A stretch of DNA of 55,980 bases from assembly GCA_020346465.1 (NCBI GenBank), contig CP070783.1, positions 1 through 55,980 of the forward strand, in the 5' to 3' direction. Below, in pieces: positions 34,613 through 43,607 of this stretch (positions are counted from its first letter, which is position 1; every line of letters starts with the position of its first letter). The notes below the pieces were generated by a model. It was given only the letters and a program-made list of their open reading frames with translations. It ran no database searches and had not been told where the DNA came from. The DNA comes from Deltaproteobacteria bacterium (GTDB lineage Bacteria > Desulfobacterota > Deferrimicrobia > Deferrimicrobiales > Deferrimicrobiaceae). Both the position numbers and the translations under genes were made by a program.

Positions 34613-35586
34613 GGGCGTTCGGGGGCGTCCGCGGGCAGGACCGGGCGGTCGCCCTGCTGCTGCGCTACCTCGAGTCCGGCAACGTCCCCGCCGGTCTCCT
34701 GTTCTTCGGGGAGGAGGGGATCGGGAAGGAGAAGGCGGCGGTCGCCTTCGTGTCGGCCCTCTTCTGCCGGACCCGCGGGGAGTCCGGCGGGTGCGGGACG
34801 TGCCGCGACTGCCGCGTTCTCGCGTCGGGATCCCACCCGAATTTCCTGCGCGTCTCGCCGGAGAACCAGAACATCCTGATCGACGATATCCGGCGTCTCC
34901 AGGAAGAGCTGTCGCTCAAGGCGTTCTCGGACCGGCCCCGCGCCGTCGTCATCGCCCCGGCCGACCGGATGACGGTCCAGGCCGCGAACGCGCTCCTCAA
35001 GACGCTCGAGGAGCCGCCGCCGGGGACGCACCTCCTGCTCGTCGCGCACCGGATGTCCCGCCTTCCCCCCACGATCGTCTCCCGCTGCCAGAAGGTCTCC
35101 TTCTCCCCCCTTGCGCCGGGCCTGGTGGAGGAGATCGTCACCGGCATCCCCGGGGCCGGCGACCGCTACCCCGCAGCGGTCATCCGCGGGGCGGCGGCCC
35201 TCTCGGGGGGAAGCCCCGGGAGGGCGCTCGAGGTGCTCGAGGAGGCGGAAGGGGAGCGGGAGAGGTGGGTCCGGCTTCTCTCCTCGCCCGACCCGGCGGC
35301 CATCACCTCGGTTGCCGCGTCGTGGAAAGGGGCCGGGGACCTCTCGCGGAAGGTCGCGGCCCCCCTCTCCGTCGTGCGGGATATCTCCCTCTTATCATCC
35401 GGCGCGGAACTGGGTATCATAAACGAGGATCTGAAGGATGCGCTCCGCGTCGCCGCCGGCCGGAAGACCCCGGAAGGGTGGGGCCGGGCGTACCGGGCGC
35501 TTCTCTCCATGTCCCGCATGCCTCCGCAGGCGCAGAAGCAGCTCATGGTGGAGGCATTTTTGTTCGGATTTCACGGGAAGGGATAG
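34606..35586 (+). CDS. holB: DNA polymerase III subunit delta'
   Basis: This is a clamp-loader subunit. The 326-residue protein has the AAA+ sensor fold: VRGQDRAVALLLRYLESG, a P-loop-like FFGEEGIGKEKAA, a zinc module CGTCRDCRVLASGSHPNF, LKTLEEPPPGTHLLLVA, and sensor 1 SRCQKVSFSPL. ATG at 34606 overlaps the end of tmk, the usual tmk-holB order. ricT follows after six bases. Confidence 0.92.
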   Translation: MVGAFGGVRGQDRAVALLLRYLESGNVPAGLLFFGEEGIGKEKAAVAFVSALFCRTRGESGGCGTCRDCRVLASGSHPNFLRVSPENQNILIDDIRRLQEELSLKAFSDRPRAVVIAPADRMTVQAANALLKTLEEPPPGTHLLLVAHRMSRLPPTIVSRCQKVSFSPLAPGLVEEIVTGIPGAGDRYPAAVIRGAAALSGGSPGRALEVLEEAEGERERWVRLLSSPDPAAITSVAASWKGAGDLSRKVAAPLSVVRDISLLSSGAELGIINEDLKDALRVAAGRKTPEGWGRAYRALLSMSRMPPQAQKQLMVEAFLFGFHGKG

Positions 35587-35592
35587 GACCCC

Positions 35593-36339
35593 ATGGATCT
35601 GGCCGGAATCCGGTTCCGGAGCCTCTGCAAGATGACCCATTACGACTGCACCGGGACGGCCCTGGGAAAGGGGGACTACGCGGTCGTGATGACCGACCGG
35701 GGACCGGTCCTGGGACAGGTCGTCCAGCGGCTCGACGACGTCTCTTCCGCGCCGGAGAGGACGCCGTTTCCGAAGGTGGTCCGCGCCGCCTCGGCCGACG
35801 ACCTGCGCGCCCACCAGGAGAACGCCAGGCGGGAGACGGAGGCCCACGCCTTCTGCCTCGCCCGGATCGAGGCGAGGAAGCTCCCGATGAAGCTCGTGCG
35901 AACCGAGATCCTCCTCGACCGGAGCAAGTCGATCTTCTACTTCACCGCGGACGGGCGGATCGACTTCCGGGAACTGGTCAAGGACCTGGCCCACGAGATG
36001 AGGACCCGCATCGAGATGCGCCAGGTCGGCGTGCGCGACGAGGCGAGGATCGTGGGGGGGATCGGCCCCTGCGGGAAGGAGCTCTGCTGCGCCTCCCACC
36101 TCTCCGGGTTCGAGCCGATCACCGTGAAGATGGCCAAGGACCAGGGCCTCGCGCTCAACCCCGCGAAACTCTCGGGCGTCTGCGGAAGGCTGATGTGCTG
36201 CCTGATCTACGAACACGGGGCGTACGCCCGGGCCAAGGCGGGGGGGACGTGCCCCGCGGACCGGGACGGGCGGATGCCGGACGCCGGGGAAGCGGGGGAC
36301 CCCTCCTCCCCGCCCGGGGACGGGAACGAGGGGAGCTGA
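35593..36339 (+). CDS. ricT: PSP1-domain protein RicT (YaaT family)
   Basis: In Bacillus, RicT (YaaT) is part of the Ric/Y-complex that binds iron-sulfur clusters and controls RNA processing. The 248-residue protein contains YFTADGRIDFRELVKDLAHEMRTRIEMRQVGVRDEA, then GIGPCGKELCCASHL and VCGRLMCCLIYEH, the Cys-rich PSP1 signature. A Gly/Pro/Asp-rich tail of ~40 residues is low complexity. It is between holB and metG, a common cluster. Its role in this organism is inferred from the family only. Confidence 0.9.
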   Translation: MDLAGIRFRSLCKMTHYDCTGTALGKGDYAVVMTDRGPVLGQVVQRLDDVSSAPERTPFPKVVRAASADDLRAHQENARRETEAHAFCLARIEARKLPMKLVRTEILLDRSKSIFYFTADGRIDFRELVKDLAHEMRTRIEMRQVGVRDEARIVGGIGPCGKELCCASHLSGFEPITVKMAKDQGLALNPAKLSGVCGRLMCCLIYEHGAYARAKAGGTCPADRDGRMPDAGEAGDPSSPPGDGNEGS

Positions 36340-37872
36340 GTGAAGGAGACGTTCTACATCACGACCCCGATCTACTACGTGAACGACGTCCCCCACATCG
36401 GGCACGCCTACACGACGATCGCCGCCGACGCGCTCGCCCGGTACCACCGGATGAAGGGGCAGAAGGTCTTCTTCCTCACCGGGACCGACGAGCACGGGGA
36501 GAAGGTGCACAAGAGCGCGGTGCAGCAGGGGGTCTCCCCGAAAGAGCTCGCCGACCGCGTGGTCACCCGGTTCCAGGGGCTCACCCCGGCGCTCCACATC
36601 ACGAACGACGACTTCATCCGGACCTCGGAGCAGCGCCACTACGCCTCCGTCCAGGATCTTTTCCGGAAATCCCTCGCGAAGGGGGACATCTACCTCGGCA
36701 CGTACGAGGGGTGGTACTGCACGCCCTGCGAGTCGTACTGGACCGACCTCCAGCTGGCCGACGGGAATTGCCCCGAGTGCAGACGCCCGGTGGAGAAGCG
36801 GAAGGAGCCCTCGTACTTCTTCCGGCTCTCGGGCTACCAGCGGCCCCTTCTCGACTATTACGAGAAAAACCCGTCGTTCATCCGCCCGGAGAGCCGCCGG
36901 AACGAGGTCGTCTCCTTCGTGGCCGGAGGGTTGAACGACCTCTCCCTGTCCCGGACCTCCCTCACCTGGGGGATCCCCGTCCCCGGCGACCCGGCCCACG
37001 TGATCTACGTGTGGTACGACGCGCTGACCAACTACATCACCGGCGTGGGGTACCCGGCCGGCGGCGAGCGGTTCGACACCTTCTGGCCCGCCGACGTCCA
37101 CATCGTCGGGAAGGACATCCTCCGCTTCCACGCCGTCTTCTGGCCCGCGTTCCTCCTGTCCGCCGGCGTGGCCCCTCCCCTGGGCGTCTTCGCCCACGGA
37201 TGGTGGACCGTCGAGGGGCAGAAGATGAGCAAGTCGCTGGGCAACGTGGTCGACCCGTACGAGATGGTCGCGACCTACGGCCCGGACGCGTTCCGCTACT
37301 TCCTCCTCCGGGAGGTCCCCTTCGGGACGGACGGGGACTTCTCCCGGAAGGCGCTGGTGCACCGGATCAACTCGGAGCTGGCCAACGACTTCGGAAACCT
37401 GCTGAACCGCTCCCTCGGGATGCTGGGGAAATATTTCTCCGGGACGGTTCCCCCCCAGGCCCGGCCGGGGGACGAGGAGCGGGCCATGAAGGCGAAGGCG
37501 GAAGACGTCCTGCGCGCGGTCGACGGGGCGATGGAGGAGCTGGAGCTGCATCGCGCGCTGTCCGCCATCTGGGAGCTGGTCAAGGCCGGCAACAAGTACG
37601 TCGACTCGACGGCGCCGTGGACGCTGGCGAAGGATCCGGCCCGGCGGGAGCGGCTGGGAACGGTCCTCTACACCGTCCTCGAGACGGCGAGGATCTGCGT
37701 TCTCCTCTCGGCACCGTTCGTCCCGGTGGCGGCGCAGAACATGTGGGAAGCGCTCGGCTGCGAAGGGGCCGTCGCGAAGGCGGTGCTGTCCGCCGCGGGC
37801 CGATGGGGAGGTCTTTCCGAGGGCGCCACCCTCGCGCGGTCCGCCGTCGTCTTCCCCCGCATCGAGGAATAA
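36340..37872 (+). CDS. metG: Methionyl-tRNA synthetase
   Basis: Charges tRNA-Met. The 510-residue protein has the HIGH motif in PHIGHAYTTIAADALARY, a zinc-knuckle CTPCESYW...CPECRRPVEKR, the WYDALTNYITGVGYP signature and the KMSKSLGNVV loop. The C-terminal dimerisation (tRNA-binding EMAP-like) domain is absent, making it the short form. The GTG start directly follows the ricT stop codon. Confidence 0.96.
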   Translation: MKETFYITTPIYYVNDVPHIGHAYTTIAADALARYHRMKGQKVFFLTGTDEHGEKVHKSAVQQGVSPKELADRVVTRFQGLTPALHITNDDFIRTSEQRHYASVQDLFRKSLAKGDIYLGTYEGWYCTPCESYWTDLQLADGNCPECRRPVEKRKEPSYFFRLSGYQRPLLDYYEKNPSFIRPESRRNEVVSFVAGGLNDLSLSRTSLTWGIPVPGDPAHVIYVWYDALTNYITGVGYPAGGERFDTFWPADVHIVGKDILRFHAVFWPAFLLSAGVAPPLGVFAHGWWTVEGQKMSKSLGNVVDPYEMVATYGPDAFRYFLLREVPFGTDGDFSRKALVHRINSELANDFGNLLNRSLGMLGKYFSGTVPPQARPGDEERAMKAKAEDVLRAVDGAMEELELHRALSAIWELVKAGNKYVDSTAPWTLAKDPARRERLGTVLYTVLETARICVLLSAPFVPVAAQNMWEALGCEGAVAKAVLSAAGRWGGLSEGATLARSAVVFPRIEE

Positions 37873-37891
37873 GGCGCCGGATCTCCCCGTC

Positions 37892-39262
37892 ATGTATTTC
37901 GATTCCCATGCGCACCTGGATCTCCCCCCCCTTTGCGACGCGGAGGACGACGTCGTTCGCCGCGCCCGCGAGGCGGGGGTGACGCACATCGTCACGATCG
38001 GGATCGACCCGGAGAGCGACGAGAGGGCGGTCGAGATCGCCCACCGCCACGGGGGGGTCTACGCGGCCGTCGGTCTGCACCCGCACGACGCCTCCGGCTG
38101 CTCGGAGGCGCTGCTCGCGCGTCTCGAGGGCCTCTCGCGGTGCGACAAGGTCGTCGCGATCGGCGAGACGGGGCTCGACTTCTTCCGCGACCGGTCCCCG
38201 AGGGACGCCCAGCGGGCCGCCTTCCGGGAGCAGGTGCGTCTGGCCCGGAAGCGGAACCTCCCTGTCGTCGTCCACGACCGGGACGCCCATGAGGAGACGC
38301 TCGCCATCCTTTCGGAGGAGAAGGCCTCGGAGGTGGGAGGCATCATCCACTGCTTCTCCGGGGACCTTGCGGTGGCGCGCCGGGCGATCGGGATGAACTT
38401 CCTCATCTCCCTCCCCGGGGCGATCACCTACAAGAATGCCGAAACCCAGGTAGAAGCGGTCCGCTCCCTCCCGCTGGAGAAGCTGCTCGTCGAAACCGAC
38501 AGCCCGTTCCTTGCCCCGGTCCCGCACCGGGGAAGAACGAACGAGCCCTCGTACGTCCCCCTCGTGGCGAAGCGGATCGCCGAGATCAAGGGGTTGTCCG
38601 TGGAGGACGTGGCCCGGGTCACCACGATGAACGCAAAACGGCTCTTCCGGATCCCCGTCGACGAGGAGGCCCGCGTCTCGTACCGCATCCGGAACTCCCT
38701 GTACCTGAACGTCACCAACCGGTGCACCAACGTCTGCACGTTCTGCGCGAAGCGGGGCGACTTCCACGTCAAGGGGCACTACCTGAAGCTTCCCGGGGAG
38801 CCCGGCGTGGAGGAGATGGTTGCGGAGGTCGGCGACCCCACCGTCTACGACGAGGTCGTCTTCTGCGGGTTCGGGGAACCGCTCCTCAGGCTCCGGGAGG
38901 TCCGGGAGGTCGCCGCCCTGCTCAAGGCGAAAGGCGCAAGGATCCGGGTCAACACCGACGGGCTGGCGAATCTCGTGCACGGGCGCAACGTCCTGCCGGA
39001 GCTCGAGGGGCTGGTGGACGCGCTCTCCGTCTCTCTCAACGCGCCCGACGCGGAAACGTACGCCCGGATCTGCCCCAACCGGTACGGCGAGGCTTCCTTC
39101 CCGGCCCTCCTCGACTTTCTCCGGGAGGCGACGAAGGTCGTCCCTTCGGTCACGGCGACCGCCGTGGCCCTCCCCGGCCTGGATACCGGGGCGGTGCGAC
39201 GCCTGGCGGAGTCGATCGAAGGCGTCACCTTCCGCCTCCGTCCCTACAACGAAGTGGGGTAA
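37892..39262 (+). CDS. TatD-family nuclease fused to a radical SAM domain
   Basis: This is a two-domain 456-residue protein. Residues 1-~255 are a TatD metal-dependent DNase: FDSHAHLDLP, GLHPHDAS, AIGETGLDFFRD, VVHDRDAHEET, IIHCFSGD and VETDSPFLAPVPHRG. Residues ~265-456 form a radical SAM domain: YLNVTNRCTNVCTFCAKR with the CxxxCxxC cluster site, then FCGFGEPLLRL and VSLNAPDAETYARICPN. This combination is known as a TatD-linked radical SAM protein, function unknown. It is at the end of the tmk-holB-ricT-metG cluster, 19 bases after metG. Confidence 0.92.
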   Translation: MYFDSHAHLDLPPLCDAEDDVVRRAREAGVTHIVTIGIDPESDERAVEIAHRHGGVYAAVGLHPHDASGCSEALLARLEGLSRCDKVVAIGETGLDFFRDRSPRDAQRAAFREQVRLARKRNLPVVVHDRDAHEETLAILSEEKASEVGGIIHCFSGDLAVARRAIGMNFLISLPGAITYKNAETQVEAVRSLPLEKLLVETDSPFLAPVPHRGRTNEPSYVPLVAKRIAEIKGLSVEDVARVTTMNAKRLFRIPVDEEARVSYRIRNSLYLNVTNRCTNVCTFCAKRGDFHVKGHYLKLPGEPGVEEMVAEVGDPTVYDEVVFCGFGEPLLRLREVREVAALLKAKGARIRVNTDGLANLVHGRNVLPELEGLVDALSVSLNAPDAETYARICPNRYGEASFPALLDFLREATKVVPSVTATAVALPGLDTGAVRRLAESIEGVTFRLRPYNEVG

Positions 39263-39300
39263 CGACCCGTCGCGCCTCCCCCGGGAATCCCCGGGGGCCG

Positions 39301-40242
39301 TCACTGCTGCTCGACGGAAAACCCCTTTCTCCGCAGCAGCTCGACGATCCCCTTCTCCCCCACGAGGTGGCCGGCCCCCACGACGACGAAGAACTCCCCC
39401 CCCTCCTTCAGGTACTCCCCGATCTTGGCGGCCATCTTCCCGTTCCTTTGGAAGAAGAGGGCGTCGAACACGGGCATCAGCCCGGGGTGCTCGCGAATGC
39501 TCTCCAGGAGGATCTCCTCCATGGTTGCCGCGTCTCCCTCCGCCCACGCGCGGAGGATCCGGTCCGTCTGTTCCCCGACCGTGTCCAGTTCCAGAAGGGT
39601 GTACCGGAGAAACAGGTCCTGGTGCTCATCGGAAAAGCCGTCGAGCATGGCGATCACCGAATCGGGGCTCTCGATCTCCCGGATCCGCTTGCCGTCCCCC
39701 GCCTTGTCGAGAAAGTAGACGTCGACCCCGTAGTCGTAGTCCAGCCCCAACTTTTTGTATTCGAGCACGGCGATCGTCATCGCGAGGGCCCACGGCTTGA
39801 ACCGGTTCATCCGCTCCGGAGGAAGGTCCGGGAATCGGCGCCTCAGCAGGTCGACCGTCTCCTTCGAGATGTGATTCTCGATCGTGTCGTCCCCGGGATA
39901 GAGCGCCCCCTGCAGCAGCCGCCTCTGCCGCTCTTCCCCCGATCCGTCTCTCACGTTGGCCTCCACGGCCAGGACGTCGGACCGCTCGAAGGCCTCCTCG
40001 ATCCTGCGGTCCAGGGGGAACATCTCCCTCTTCAGGAGGTGGATGGAACCGAGCAGATGGACGGTGCCCTTCTCCGCCCGGACCGTCCACAGGAAGCTCT
40101 TTTTCCCCGGGTCCGCCCCCTCCCGGGCGAAGAGCGGGGAGGCAAGGCACAGCGCCGCCAGGGCGATGGCCAGGAGGAGCGCCGGCCCGCGGACGGTGGC
40201 GCCGCCGTCCTTCCCCCCTCCCCTTCCCGGCGGGCCGTTCAC
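39301..40242 (-). CDS. TraB/GumN family protein, secreted
   Basis: The 313-residue protein has a signal peptide (LLLAIALAALCLASPLFA) and TraB/GumN features: TVHLLGSIHLLKREMFPLD near the N-terminus, MNRFKPWALAMTIAVLEY, and the C-terminal FFVVVGAGHLVGEKGIVELLRRKGF. Conserved GxH motifs suggest a metal-dependent hydrolase or peptidase; no substrate is known. The GTG start at 40242 overlaps the YhaM-like stop by GTGA. It is last in a three-gene minus-strand operon. Confidence 0.87.
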   Translation of the reverse strand: MNGPPGRGGGKDGGATVRGPALLLAIALAALCLASPLFAREGADPGKKSFLWTVRAEKGTVHLLGSIHLLKREMFPLDRRIEEAFERSDVLAVEANVRDGSGEERQRRLLQGALYPGDDTIENHISKETVDLLRRRFPDLPPERMNRFKPWALAMTIAVLEYKKLGLDYDYGVDVYFLDKAGDGKRIREIESPDSVIAMLDGFSDEHQDLFLRYTLLELDTVGEQTDRILRAWAEGDAATMEEILLESIREHPGLMPVFDALFFQRNGKMAAKIGEYLKEGGEFFVVVGAGHLVGEKGIVELLRRKGFSVEQQ

Positions 40243-41201
40243 CCCTTCTTCTTGCCCGCGTAGAGGTATCTCTCGAACATCCGCTGGTAGTCGGTCCAGG
40301 CCGCCCCCTCCCGCAGCTCCTCCATCGACTCGAGGAAGGCGTTGGCCTTCGAGTCCATGTTCTCGACGAAGTGCAGGAGGATCGCCTCGAGCGTCTTGGG
40401 CCGCTTCGGGGAGCCGTACGCGAGCTCCCCGTGGTGGGAGAGGATCATGTGCTTGAGGAGCATCGTCTTGTCGGCGGGGAACCCCTCGGTCCGCGCGCAC
40501 TCCCCGGCTACCCACTCGGCGCCCATGTACAGGTGGCCGAGCAGGCGGCCCTCGTCCGTATAGTCGAACGCCCCGTCGTAGGAGAGCTCCCCCACCTTCC
40601 CGATGTCGTGGAGGAGGGCGCCGGCGGTCAGCAGGTCCGCGTCCACCCCCGCGTAATGCCCGGACAGGAACCGGCAGATCACGGCAACCGACACCGTGTG
40701 CTCCAGGAGGCCGCCGATGTAGTCGTGGTGCATGGTCTTCCCCCCCGGGGCCTGCCGGAACCGGCGAGCCGTCTCCGTTTCCGGGGGGTCCGGGAAGATC
40801 CGTTCGAGCAGCCGGGAGAGGTCCGGGTCCGTGATCCCCCCCACCAGCCCCTGCAGTTCCTTCCAGAGCGGCTCGATCCCCTTCCTCGTCACGGGGAGGA
40901 AATCGGCGAGGTCCGCCTCCTCGTCCGCCTTCCGGACATCGTGCACCTTGAGCTGGATGCGCCCCTGGTACTGGATGGCGCTCCCGGCCGCCTCCACGAT
41001 GTCGTCCCGGTCGAACCGCTTCGCCATCTCCTCGGCGCGGTCCCAGACGCGGCACTCCACCTGGCCCGTCCGGTCGCGCAGGGCGAGGGTGATGTACGGC
41101 TTCCCGGAGTTGCTCACGAGCACCGCCTTGTTGCTCACCAGGAAGAGATCCTTGACCTGCTCCCCTTCCTTGATGTCCTTCACGAACTTTGCTTTGGGCA
41201 T
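40239..41201 (-). CDS. 3'-5' exoribonuclease YhaM-like (OB-fold + HD domain)
   Basis: The 320-residue protein combines an OB-fold nucleic-acid-binding domain (~1-95: YITLALRDRTGQVECRVWD, VVEAAGSAIQYQGRIQLKVHDV) with an HD metal-dependent phosphohydrolase (~155-300: HDYIGGLLEHTVSVAVICRFL, AGALLHDIGKVGEL, HMILSHHGELAYGSPKRPKTLEA). This layout defines YhaM, which trims RNA or DNA 3' ends in Firmicutes. It is three bases after the FAD oxidoreductase gene. Confidence 0.9.
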   Translation of the reverse strand: MPKAKFVKDIKEGEQVKDLFLVSNKAVLVSNSGKPYITLALRDRTGQVECRVWDRAEEMAKRFDRDDIVEAAGSAIQYQGRIQLKVHDVRKADEEADLADFLPVTRKGIEPLWKELQGLVGGITDPDLSRLLERIFPDPPETETARRFRQAPGGKTMHHDYIGGLLEHTVSVAVICRFLSGHYAGVDADLLTAGALLHDIGKVGELSYDGAFDYTDEGRLLGHLYMGAEWVAGECARTEGFPADKTMLLKHMILSHHGELAYGSPKRPKTLEAILLHFVENMDSKANAFLESMEELREGAAWTDYQRMFERYLYAGKKKG

Positions 41202-41204
41202 CGC

Positions 41205-42806
41205 TTATCCCGTCCTTTGTCCGGAGAGTTTCTCCAGGATGCGGAGCGCCGCGCGGATCCCATCGACCGCGGAAGAGACGATCCCGCCCGCGTGCCCCGA
41301 CCCCTCCCCCACAGGATACAGGCCTTTCACCGTGACCGACTCATAATTCTGCCGCTCGATGCGGACCGGGGAGGAGGTGCGGGACTCGACCGCGTACAAG
41401 GTTCCCTCCTGGGTGAGGAACCCGCGCATCGACTCCCCGAACCTCGCCAGGCCGTAACGGATATCCTCCTCCACCCGGGGGGGGAGAATGCCGGCGAGGT
41501 TCGCCCGCGCGACCCGGGGGGCCAGCGCCTTTCCCCGCGCGAGGTTGAGGTTCCTCCCCGTGACGAACGCCGACAGGTTCATGGCGGGGACGCCGAAATC
41601 CCCGCCCCCTTTCCGGAACGCGCGGGCCTCGAGGGTCTTCTGCAGGGCGAGGCCCGCCAGGACGTCGCCCGTCCCGAAATCCTTCTCCGTGACGGCCGCC
41701 ACGATCCCGCTGTTGGCGAACCCCGAACTCCTCGCGTGGGCGCTCATCCCGTTCACCGGCAATTCCCCCGGCGCGGACGAGGCGGTCATCACCTCTCCCC
41801 CGGGACACATGCAGAAGGAGTAGACGCCGCGCCCGGAGGGGGCGCGCGCCGCCAGACGGTAGTCGGCGGGGGGCAGGGCCGGATTTCCCGCCATCTTCCC
41901 GTACTGGATCCTGTCGATCCGCTCCTGGGGGTGCTCCACGCGAAACCCGACGGCGAACGCCTTCGCGGACATCCGGACGCCCCCGGCAAGGAGCATCCGG
42001 ACCGTGTCCCGCGCGGAGTGCCCGACCGCGAGCACCAGCTCCTCGCAGGGGAGCTCCTCGCCGGTGGACAGCAAAACCGACCGGACGGACCCGCCCCCTT
42101 CCCCGATCCCGTCCACCCGCGCGCCGAACCGGACCTCGGCTCCGAGGGATCGAAGCTCCTCCCGCATCCGGATGCAGAATCTCCGGAGGCGGTCCGTTCC
42201 CACGTGCGGCTTCGCCTCCCGGGGCAGGTCGGGAAGGCCGGACCATTCCGCGAAGGCGCCGATCACATGCTCGACCAGCGGGTCCCCGATCCTCGTGGTC
42301 AGCTTCCCGTCGGAAAACGTCCCCGCCCCGCCCTCCCCGAACGGCACGTTGCTCTCCGGGTCCAGTTCCCCCTTCTTCCAGAAGGCCGCAACCTGCCGGG
42401 AACGCTCCTCGACGGGTTGCCCCCTCTCCAGCACGATCGGCGGGGCGCCGTACCGGGCGAGGGTGAGGGCGGCGAACAGCCCGGCCGGGCCGGCCCCCAC
42501 CACGATCGGCCGCACGGCGGGGGGACGGACGGGGGAGCGGGGGAACGGGTCGGGGGCGGGGAGGTGACGGCGGGCGGAGGCGACCCGGGAGCACACCGCC
42601 TCCTCGAGGGCGGGGGAGCGCAGGGAGAGGTCCGCCGCGTAGACGCGCATGACCGCCCCTTTCCGCCTCGCGTCCACCCCGCGACGGGCGACGGAAAAAT
42701 GCCCCACCTCGTCCGGGGGAATCCCTATAATGAGAAGAACTCTCGAGAGGAGGTCCTCTTCCGGAAACCCCAGGGGAACCCGGATATCGGAGATGCGCAA
42801 GGCCAA
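41205..42806 (-). CDS. FAD-dependent oxidoreductase (COG2509-like)
   Basis: The 533-residue flavoprotein has a short N-terminal domain (~1-95, RISDIRVPLGFPEEDLLSRVL, ARRGVDARRKGAVM) followed by an FAD-binding fold: PIVVGAGPAGLFAALTLARYG, ESNVPFGEGGAGTFSDGKLTTR, LVLAVGHSARDTVRMLL, and a C-terminal GLYPVGEGSGHAGGIVSSAVDGI that closes over FAD. The family is uncharacterised. The TTG start is supported by AAGGAGG nine bases upstream. Its first 14 bases overlap the start of the divergent lipoprotein gene. Confidence 0.85.
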   Translation of the reverse strand: MALRISDIRVPLGFPEEDLLSRVLLIIGIPPDEVGHFSVARRGVDARRKGAVMRVYAADLSLRSPALEEAVCSRVASARRHLPAPDPFPRSPVRPPAVRPIVVGAGPAGLFAALTLARYGAPPIVLERGQPVEERSRQVAAFWKKGELDPESNVPFGEGGAGTFSDGKLTTRIGDPLVEHVIGAFAEWSGLPDLPREAKPHVGTDRLRRFCIRMREELRSLGAEVRFGARVDGIGEGGGSVRSVLLSTGEELPCEELVLAVGHSARDTVRMLLAGGVRMSAKAFAVGFRVEHPQERIDRIQYGKMAGNPALPPADYRLAARAPSGRGVYSFCMCPGGEVMTASSAPGELPVNGMSAHARSSGFANSGIVAAVTEKDFGTGDVLAGLALQKTLEARAFRKGGGDFGVPAMNLSAFVTGRNLNLARGKALAPRVARANLAGILPPRVEEDIRYGLARFGESMRGFLTQEGTLYAVESRTSSPVRIERQNYESVTVKGLYPVGEGSGHAGGIVSSAVDGIRAALRILEKLSGQRTG

Positions 42807-43308
42807 ACGGATCTACCTCCTTCTTCTCCTGCCCCTCGCACTGTTCCCGCTTTCCTGCCGGGGCCTGATCAAGGAAGCGTTCAAGACGCCGAAGGTCCGG
42901 CTGATCGACGTGGCGCTGACGTCGAACCCGCTCCACGATCCCCGCAAGCCGTGGGATTTCACCCTAAGCCTCGAGGTGGACAACCCGAACGACTACCCCC
43001 TGGAGGTTGCCTACGTCGCCTATTCCGCGATCATCGGGCGGGAAACGGTCGCGCAGGGGGAGCACCGCGAGGAGATCCGCCTCGGGGCGGCGGGCCTGAC
43101 GGTGGTGAAGGTGCCCTTCTCCATCCTGCCCGCATCCTTCGTGAACGCCTGCCGGGACAGCCTGCTCGGCCGGAAAGTCACCTACGAGTTCAACGGGTCG
43201 GTCGGCATGCGGGCCCCGATGGTCGGCGTCGTCCGGATCCCCTTCTCCAAGACCGGGGGCTTCGACCCGGTCGAACTCCTGAGGCGGAAAGGGTTCGGCA
43301 TCAATTGA
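42793..43308 (+). CDS. Lipoprotein with LEA-type-2/WHy-like domain
   Basis: The 171-residue protein begins with a basic N-terminus and hydrophobic stretch ending FPLSC (Cys22), a lipobox. The rest resembles LEA14/WHy beta-sandwich proteins: VRLIDVALTSNPL, DFTLSLEVDNPNDYPLEVAYVAYSAIIG and VVKVPFSILPASFV. WHy domains occur in desiccation and stress proteins, but the role here is unknown. ATG at 42793 was chosen because the signal starts there; a longer upstream frame lacks support. It is divergent from and overlaps the FAD enzyme's start. Confidence 0.82.
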   Translation: MRKAKRIYLLLLLPLALFPLSCRGLIKEAFKTPKVRLIDVALTSNPLHDPRKPWDFTLSLEVDNPNDYPLEVAYVAYSAIIGRETVAQGEHREEIRLGAAGLTVVKVPFSILPASFVNACRDSLLGRKVTYEFNGSVGMRAPMVGVVRIPFSKTGGFDPVELLRRKGFGIN

Positions 43309-43607
43309 CCGGGCACGGGGGATCCTCCCCCGCGAGGACCGCCGGGACGGGAAGCCCCCGGGCGACGTCCGCCTGATCACCACCTTCGGCCTGCCGGCCA
43401 TCCCCGCGCCTCCCCGCATTCTTCGACGCGCCTTCATTATACAGAGACGCCGGTCCGGAGACATCTCTGCGGGCCTTCCGGGGATCCGGCGCCCGGTCCC
43501 GGTGCGCGGAGGCGCCGAATGCAAAGCCGATCATCGCGCACCTCCCTATTGATAACGAAGGGGCTGGCATGAAAAAGTTTAAGAACGTCCCCTTTTTGGG
43601 GAGAAAC
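43309..43607. other. Intergenic region between converging genes
   Basis: There is no gene I can support. It contains the REP-like repeat copy at 43557-43606 next to the ABC permease stop codon. A short plus-strand frame that starts inside the repeat is not a gene. Confidence 0.5.
43557..43606 (+). repeat. Dispersed REP-like repeat, copy B
   Basis: The first 40 bases are identical to those at 49068, including AAGTTTAAGAACGTCCCC, followed by a CCCC-T5-GGGG hairpin. It lies one base beyond the stop codon of the ABC permease gene, in the same relation as the copy after panD (3407-3439). Confidence 0.8.
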
